Assembly (NCBI GenBank): GCA_014382645.1
Contig: JACNJI010000468.1
Location: forward strand, 1-5,020
Direction of reading: 5' to 3'
Length of the DNA: 5,020 nt
From: Verrucomicrobiota bacterium
Lineage (GTDB): Bacteria; Verrucomicrobiota; Verrucomicrobiia; Opitutales; Seribacteraceae
A program made the position numbers and the translations under genes. Of the stretch, positions 1-5,020 are shown piece by piece. Below the pieces are notes generated by a model. That model was not told the origin of the DNA, did not search any database, and saw only the letters and a list, made by a program, of their open reading frames with translations. Every line of letters starts with the position of its first letter. Positions within the stretch are counted from its first letter, which is position 1.

Positions 1-2
1 CG

Positions 3-335
3 GATTTGCTGCTTCAGGGCATGAAACGAGACCTGCTTGCCAGTAACCGGGTAAAGATTTCGACCACCGAGGGACCCGGAGGCATCGGTGCCGACGAGTA
101 CGCCCAAGATGTGAGGAAGAAGGTTCAGCTTACTGGCGATCCCAAGTTCAATCGGCCACGACCGTACTATTCGCTTTCGGGGAAGATTATAGAGGAAACG
201 TCACGCGTGGAAAAGGTCACCCAAAAGGATTTCTACTTTTTGCTCACCCTCACCGAACTCGATGCCGGGACCGGGGTTTGGTTCGGGCGTGAATTGATTA
301 CCAAGCAGGGACGTCGGGGAGCGATCGGTTTCTAA
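3..335 (+). CDS. LpoB-like penicillin-binding-protein activator, C-terminal part (5' end outside window)
   Basis: The reading frame is open from the first in-frame codon at 3 to TAA at 333-335, giving 110 residues, so this is the 3' end of a longer gene. The tail resembles the C-terminal half of the LpoB family, outer-membrane lipoproteins that stimulate class A penicillin-binding proteins during peptidoglycan synthesis. The visible match is the strand-rich pattern YYSLSGKI (about residues 55-62), then an amphipathic stretch with FYFLLTLTELDAGTGVWFG (77-95) and a closing basic KQGRR (101-105). In the family the corresponding parts are a 'LSGKI' strand, an alternating 'tLtLtDl.tG..vW' strand pair and a terminal charged 'KqgkR'. 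The lipobox and signal peptide would lie upstream and cannot be checked. It converges with the minus-strand Rsm22-family gene, and the two stop codons overlap. Another small CsgG/LpoB-fold envelope protein is possible. The family call is by recognition only. Confidence 0.7.
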   Translation, partial: DLLLQGMKRDLLASNRVKISTTEGPGGIGADEYAQDVRKKVQLTGDPKFNRPRPYYSLSGKIIEETSRVEKVTQKDFYFLLTLTELDAGTGVWFGRELITKQGRRGAIGF

Positions 336-1531
336 CGCGGAGCAAAAAGCGTTTTGATCGCACGGGCGTTCGGAATCCTAATGCGTTTTCCATCGCCTAG
401 CGGCAAGTGTTCCTTGAGCTCAAGTATATCGCCTCTTTGCAAGCTTTCCACGAGCTCGCGATCTCCCGATTCCAAGTCGCGAGTTTGGATCTCATATGTT
501 CGCTCCGAGCCTTCGGCGGCTATGCCTACGAAAAAGTATAGTCCTCTTCTCTTGCTGACAGGTGAGACCAAGCGAAAAATTGCGTGTGTTGCGTCAAATT
601 GCCTCGGAGGTTTTTTAGACAGAAGAACGAAGCCAAACTTGAGGTCGACCAAATTGAGACCAAGTGGCTCGTTGATTTTTTTCGCAACCTGAGGAACTTT
701 CCACGAGCGAACTTCGTGGCTATGGAAAGGCGAGTCCGCGTTAACCAAGGGGCAACCCTTCCCGTTGAAATAGGGGGCGTGTAGATGGATCCGTCTAACT
801 TCGGCAAGCATTGCTGCGGCTTTCTGAAGACGCCGACAGCCTTCCTTTAGAGCGGGTTCCATGACTACTAGGAAGCCACTCGGTTTCAATAGGGATGCAA
901 CATCTCCCAGCTTCCTTGCATAAATTTCGGGTTCATCCTCGGGAATGATTTCGTTCAAAGTCGACCCGAGCAGGATTAGGTCGTATTTGGCTCCGTGCCT
1001 GTTTGGAATGTCACTGCATAGGTCGGTGCGTTTGGTTTCTATCTTCGATCCCGGCCATAGTTTGTAAAGCCCACTGTGCAGGTTTCGGAAGTAGTCCAGG
1101 CTTTTCCCCGAGTAGTCGATTGCCCGGAGCTCGATTGGGTTTTCAATGCCACGGTCACGAAGCGTTCGAAGCGCCGAAAGGCTCGTAGCACCGGAACCGC
1201 AGCCAAGATCCAGAATCGTCAATGGACCCTTGCGTGGTGGAGTCCATTCGCGAAGATCCAAGGCTTCTGCGAGAACGTAACTCAGATGAGTCCATGTTCG
1301 AGGAAAGTAAAAGTTTCCGTAGGCGAGAATCGATAGGTCGCGCGATCCATAGCTTTTGGGAGTGAAGTGACGTTCCTTGTTGAAACGGTCGCTTTGGGTG
1401 ACGATTTCCTCTTGGAGAAAGCGAAGAATCTTAGCCTCTCCTATGTCAGGCCACTTATCGATCGACTGGTTCCACCACCATTGCTCTATTTCCTCCGGGT
1501 ATGGAGTGATGTTGGCAGTAGTGATCTTCAT
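332..1531 (-). CDS. Rsm22/METTL17-family ribosome-associated methyltransferase-like protein
   Basis: From ATG at 1531 this encodes 399 residues, ending at TAG (332-334). Residues 106-114 (ILDLGCGSG) are a clear SAM-binding motif I. A post-I acidic position follows in ELRAIDY (134-140), then the Rsm22-like LILLGSTLNEI (185-195) and LVVMEPALKEG (221-231). Residues 250-280 (HAPYFNGKGCPL, then PFHSHEVRSWKVP) match the Rsm22 cysteine-rich segment, usually APCxH...CP...(W)CH. The domain after 318 has the family's RLVSP...KRRG...GIAAEG pattern. Rsm22/METTL17 proteins bind the small ribosomal subunit during assembly, and their methyltransferase activity is uncertain. The usual [4Fe-4S] ligands are mostly replaced: Y254, C260, F269 and V335 occupy the four positions by my alignment. 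The frame extends to an ATG at 1606, adding 25 residues. I prefer 1531 because KITTANITPYPEEIEQW looks like a natural N-terminus and the extra part covers a hairpin. Neither start has a good Shine-Dalgarno sequence. It lies downstream of eno on the same strand. Confidence 0.75.
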   Translation of the reverse strand: MKITTANITPYPEEIEQWWWNQSIDKWPDIGEAKILRFLQEEIVTQSDRFNKERHFTPKSYGSRDLSILAYGNFYFPRTWTHLSYVLAEALDLREWTPPRKGPLTILDLGCGSGATSLSALRTLRDRGIENPIELRAIDYSGKSLDYFRNLHSGLYKLWPGSKIETKRTDLCSDIPNRHGAKYDLILLGSTLNEIIPEDEPEIYARKLGDVASLLKPSGFLVVMEPALKEGCRRLQKAAAMLAEVRRIHLHAPYFNGKGCPLVNADSPFHSHEVRSWKVPQVAKKINEPLGLNLVDLKFGFVLLSKKPPRQFDATHAIFRLVSPVSKRRGLYFFVGIAAEGSERTYEIQTRDLESGDRELVESLQRGDILELKEHLPLGDGKRIRIPNARAIKTLFAPR

Positions 1532-1575
1532 TGGATGGCCGTATCCGAGGCAGGTAGTGAGTGAAAGGGGACTCT

Positions 1576-1593
1576 GAAGCAAAGAATTGCTTC
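1576..1593 (-). repeat. Perfect 7-bp inverted repeat, possible hairpin between eno and the Rsm22-family gene
   Basis: GAAGCAA (1576-1582) and TTGCTTC (1587-1593) are exact inverted copies separated by AGAA, a 7-bp stem with a 4-nt loop. It lies 73 nt past the eno stop, in transcription direction, and 45 nt before the preferred start of the Rsm22-family gene. No U-tract follows it on the minus strand, so it is not a canonical intrinsic terminator. If the Rsm22-family gene starts at 1606, the hairpin falls inside its coding sequence. Confidence 0.45.
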
Positions 1594-1628
1594 TATCCTG
1601 CCACATCGTTTGTGGCGTGAATTTTCAC

Positions 1629-1654
1629 TTGCTTCGAACCCCTCGAACCCGCAA
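1629..1654 (-). repeat. Bulged inverted repeat just downstream of eno
   Basis: TTGC-TTCGA (1629-1637) pairs with TCGAA (1643-1647) and GCAA (1651-1654), giving 9 bp around an ACCCC loop with a 3-nt bulge at 1648-1650. It begins 11 nt past the eno stop on the minus strand, the usual place for a 3'-end hairpin. The sequence that follows in the transcript (AGTGAAAATTCACG after the stem) has no run of U, so any terminator function would be weak or factor-dependent. It shares TTGCTTC with the hairpin at 1576-1593, so the two could pair in alternative ways. Confidence 0.35.
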
Positions 1655-1665
1655 TCAATTCTTGG

Positions 1666-3068
<1,403 letters not shown>

Positions 3069-3074
<6 letters not shown>

Positions 3075-3081
3075 TTAGGCT
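3069..3081 (+). promoter_or_regulatory. Small hairpin over the proS ribosome-binding site
   Basis: AGCCT (3069-3073) and AGGCT (3077-3081) form a 5-bp stem with a TTT loop. The AGG at 3077-3079 is the only Shine-Dalgarno-like sequence before proS (8 nt before the ATG) and sits inside the stem. The hairpin could mildly limit initiation, but it is short and may be chance. Confidence 0.3.
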
Positions 3082-3087
3082 AAAGAC

Positions 3088-4596
3088 ATGGGCAAGAAAC
3101 GAACTGCAATTTCACCCACACGGGAAGAGGATTACCCCGAGTGGTATCAACAAGTAATCAAGTCGGCGGATTTGGCGGAGAATACTCCTGTTCGCGGATG
3201 CATGGTGATTAAGCCGTGGGGCTACGCCATTTGGGAGAACATTCGAGAAACCTTGGATTCCATGTTCAAGGCCACTGGCCACAAGAACGCCTACTTCCCG
3301 CTCTTTATCCCGTTGAGCTTGCTCCAACGGGAGGCGGAGCACGTCGATGGGTTTGCCAAAGAGTGCGCCGTGGTCACTCACTCACGACTGGAAGCGGACG
3401 AGAACGGCAAGCTCCAACCCGCCGGAAAACTTGACGAGCCTCTGATCGTCCGACCCACTTCGGAGACGATCATCGGTGAGCTGTTTGCTCGCTGGGTACA
3501 ATCCTATCGCGACCTGCCTTTACTTATTAATCAATGGGCGAACGTGGTGCGTTGGGAAATGCGACCACGCCTTTTTCTCCGCACAGCGGAATTTTTATGG
3601 CAGGAAGGGCATACCGTCCATGCTTCATCGGAGGATGCCGTACGGGAAATGGAATTGATCCTCGATCTCTACGCCACTTTCGCCGAGGAGTGGTTGGCCA
3701 TGCCCGTACTGCGTGGAGAGAAAACCGAGAACGAACGATTCCCCGGAGCCGAAGTCACTCTCTGCATCGAGGCCATGATGCAGGATCGCAAGGCTTTGCA
3801 GGCTGGTACTTCCCACTTCCTCGGTCAGAACTTCTCGAAGGCTTGCGGCATCAAATTTCAAGACGAGCAGGGCAAAGAGGAGCTGGGGTGGACCACTTCG
3901 TGGGGAGTCTCCACTCGCCTTATCGGCGGTATGATCATGTGTCACGGAGACGACGACGGCTTGGTCGTCCCGCCGAAGGTGGCCCCCTCGCAGGTCGTCG
4001 TATTACCCGTCACGCCGAAAGAAGAATCGCGTGAACAGGTTCTGGATTATTGTCGAAAACTGGTGGAGGAAATAGGCTCTCTCTCTTATGCTGGTTCGCC
4101 CGTTCGGGTGGAACTGGATGATCGCGATCTCCGTGGCGGCGAAAAATATTGGCAGTGGATAAAGAAAGGAGTTCCTGTCACCTTGGAGGTCGGTCCACGC
4201 GATCTGGAAAGTGATTCCGCTTTCGTCGGTCGTCGAGATGTTGGACGTTCGGGACGCGAGGGCATGCCCCGTGAAGATTTTCTCGGTCGCTTGCCCGACA
4301 TGTTACAGGACATCCAAGACAAGCTTTTTGAACGGGCCTTGGCGTTTCGAGAAGAGAATACTCGCGAAATTGATTCCAAGGAGGAATTCTATGAGTTTTT
4401 CTCCGCTGCTGATACAGGAGCGCAGGGTGGCTTTGCCATGGTCCACTGGGATGGCGACGTCAAGTGGGAGGAGCAGGTGAAGAACGACCTGAAAGTTACC
4501 GTGCGTTGCATCCCTCAAGGGGAAGGTGAGTCGGGTACTTGTATCTTCAGCGGCAACCCAAGTCCGCGTCGCGTGGTATTCGCACTGGCCTATTGA
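3088..4596 (+). CDS. proS: Prolyl-tRNA synthetase, archaeal/eukaryotic-like (type 3, ProS3)
   Basis: This encodes 502 residues, the normal size for the short type of ProRS that lacks the INS editing domain; the enzyme charges tRNA-Pro with proline in the cytoplasm. The N-terminus (REEDYPEWYQQVIKSADLAE, 12-31; VRGCMVIKPWGYAIWE, 35-50) is characteristic of this type. Class II motifs are visible: motif 1 around HKNAYFPLFIP (65-75), RPTSET (122-127), motif 2 in VVRWEMRPRLFLRTAEFLWQ (153-172), and motif 3 around GVSTRLIGGMIMCHGDD (273-289). The anticodon-binding domain runs from about APSQVVVLPV (299-308) to residue 405. The C-terminal ProRS domain (about 430-502) keeps VRCIP (472-476) and the terminal tyrosine, but of the four zinc cysteines (CxxxxC...CxxC) only C485 remains; D455, W460 and S488 take the other places. 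Activity need not suffer, since the catalytic core is complete. The ATG matches the family start, with a weak AGG site before it. Divergent from eno; panC follows 21 nt later. Confidence 0.97.
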   Translation: MGKKRTAISPTREEDYPEWYQQVIKSADLAENTPVRGCMVIKPWGYAIWENIRETLDSMFKATGHKNAYFPLFIPLSLLQREAEHVDGFAKECAVVTHSRLEADENGKLQPAGKLDEPLIVRPTSETIIGELFARWVQSYRDLPLLINQWANVVRWEMRPRLFLRTAEFLWQEGHTVHASSEDAVREMELILDLYATFAEEWLAMPVLRGEKTENERFPGAEVTLCIEAMMQDRKALQAGTSHFLGQNFSKACGIKFQDEQGKEELGWTTSWGVSTRLIGGMIMCHGDDDGLVVPPKVAPSQVVVLPVTPKEESREQVLDYCRKLVEEIGSLSYAGSPVRVELDDRDLRGGEKYWQWIKKGVPVTLEVGPRDLESDSAFVGRRDVGRSGREGMPREDFLGRLPDMLQDIQDKLFERALAFREENTREIDSKEEFYEFFSAADTGAQGGFAMVHWDGDVKWEEQVKNDLKVTVRCIPQGEGESGTCIFSGNPSPRRVVFALAY

Positions 4597-4617
4597 TCGA
4601 ACCGACTTCCTCTCTTC

Positions 4618-5020
4618 ATGCAAGTCCTACGCTCCGCAAATGAGATGCAGGCCAACTCCATCGGTCTGCGGACCGAGGGTAAGCTGATCGGTTTCGTTCC
4701 CACTATGGGATACCTGCACGCCGGGCACCTCTCCCTCGTTGAGGTGGCTAAGGCCAAGTCCGACATCACCGTTGTGTCGATTTTCGTGAATCCTACTCAG
4801 TTCAGTGTCGGCGAGGATCTGGAACGCTATCCGCGCGACCTCGAACGAGATCTGAAGATGTGCGAGGAACATGGCGTCGACATTGTCGTTGTTCCTTCGA
4901 AGATGGAAATGTATCCAGCCGGCCATGCCACTCAAGCCAAAGAAACTGCAGTGTCGGCCGACCTTTGCGGAGTTTCCCGGCCAGCCCCTTCTCACGGAGT
5001 CGGCACCCTCTGTGCAGAGT
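4618..5020 (+). CDS. panC: Pantothenate synthetase (pantoate--beta-alanine ligase), N-terminal part
   Basis: The frame is open from ATG at 4618 to the right edge: 134 residues of a protein usually near 280. PanC joins pantoate and beta-alanine using ATP, the last step of pantothenate (vitamin B5) synthesis, which feeds coenzyme A. The Rossmann-type nucleotidylyltransferase signature is clear: VPTMGYLHAGHLSLV (27-41) contains the HxGH ATP-binding motif (H34-H37). VVSIFVNPTQF (52-62), EDLERYPRDLERDL (66-79), GVDIVVVPS (86-94) and MYPAG (98-102) follow in family order. Near the edge LCGVSRPAPSHGVGT (116-130) replaces the usual LxGxxRPxHFxGVxT, an odd local divergence. The start is firm because MQVLRSANEM matches the family's N-terminus. 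No Shine-Dalgarno sequence precedes it; the 21-nt gap after proS is pyrimidine-rich. The short gap suggests cotranscription with proS and possibly translational coupling. Confidence 0.95.
   Translation, partial: MQVLRSANEMQANSIGLRTEGKLIGFVPTMGYLHAGHLSLVEVAKAKSDITVVSIFVNPTQFSVGEDLERYPRDLERDLKMCEEHGVDIVVVPSKMEMYPAGHATQAKETAVSADLCGVSRPAPSHGVGTLCAE

Noticed and set aside
526..807. 93-codon minus-strand open frame inside the Rsm22-family gene
   Set aside because: It overlaps the better-supported frame, which carries family motifs throughout, and shows no domain of its own.
1532..1606. 25-residue N-terminal extension of the Rsm22-family protein from the ATG at 1606
   Set aside because: It is not clearly excluded, but the extra residues look low in information and cover a 7-bp hairpin, and the ATG at 1531 gives a more natural N-terminus. 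Neither start has a ribosome-binding site to decide it.
3534..4034. 166-codon open frame on the plus strand inside proS
   Set aside because: It lies wholly within the well-supported proS frame, and its translation is rich in Arg, Gly and His as expected of an out-of-frame reading.
4627..4995. 122-codon open frame on the minus strand opposite panC
   Set aside because: It is antisense to a clear PanC reading frame, has no recognisable motif, and is best explained as a shadow of panC codon use.

Overview
This window carries ordinary bacterial housekeeping genes at moderate GC. It holds three complete genes and two genes cut by the window edges. From left to right: the 3' end of a plus-strand gene for an LpoB-like penicillin-binding-protein activator (3-335); a minus-strand gene for an Rsm22/METTL17-family ribosome-associated methyltransferase-like protein (332-1531, possibly to 1606); a minus-strand enolase gene (eno, 1666-2940); a 147-bp divergent control region; a plus-strand prolyl-tRNA synthetase gene of the archaeal/eukaryotic-like type (proS, 3088-4596); and, 21 nt later, the 5' part of a pantothenate synthetase gene (panC, 4618 to the right edge).

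The organism is a bacterium. An LpoB-like activator (outer-membrane cell envelope), a type-3 ProRS, weak or absent Shine-Dalgarno sequences and a bacterial Rsm22 homologue together would fit a PVC-group organism such as a member of Verrucomicrobiota. This placement is an inference from gene flavour, not from any marker alignment, and is held with low to moderate confidence.

There are two transcription units diverging from 2941-3087. Leftward runs eno, then probably the Rsm22-family gene after a 134-nt gap with hairpin-forming repeats. Rightward runs proS-panC, close enough to be an operon. The leftward unit meets the LpoB-like gene head-on, and their stop codons overlap at 332-335. The divergent region holds a perfect TATAAT facing proS, and three copies of an octamer that reads TTTTGACA on the eno strand.

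Functionally the genes cover glycolysis (eno), translation (proS, Rsm22 family), coenzyme A precursor synthesis (panC) and peptidoglycan synthesis (LpoB-like). No mobile element, CRISPR array, RNA gene, toxin or defence system was seen. The most interesting points are residue-level. The Rsm22-family protein has lost three of the four positions that normally hold iron-sulfur ligand cysteines, ProRS has lost three of the four zinc-ligand cysteines of its C-terminal domain, and PanC has an unusual replacement in its normally conserved RPxHFxGV segment.
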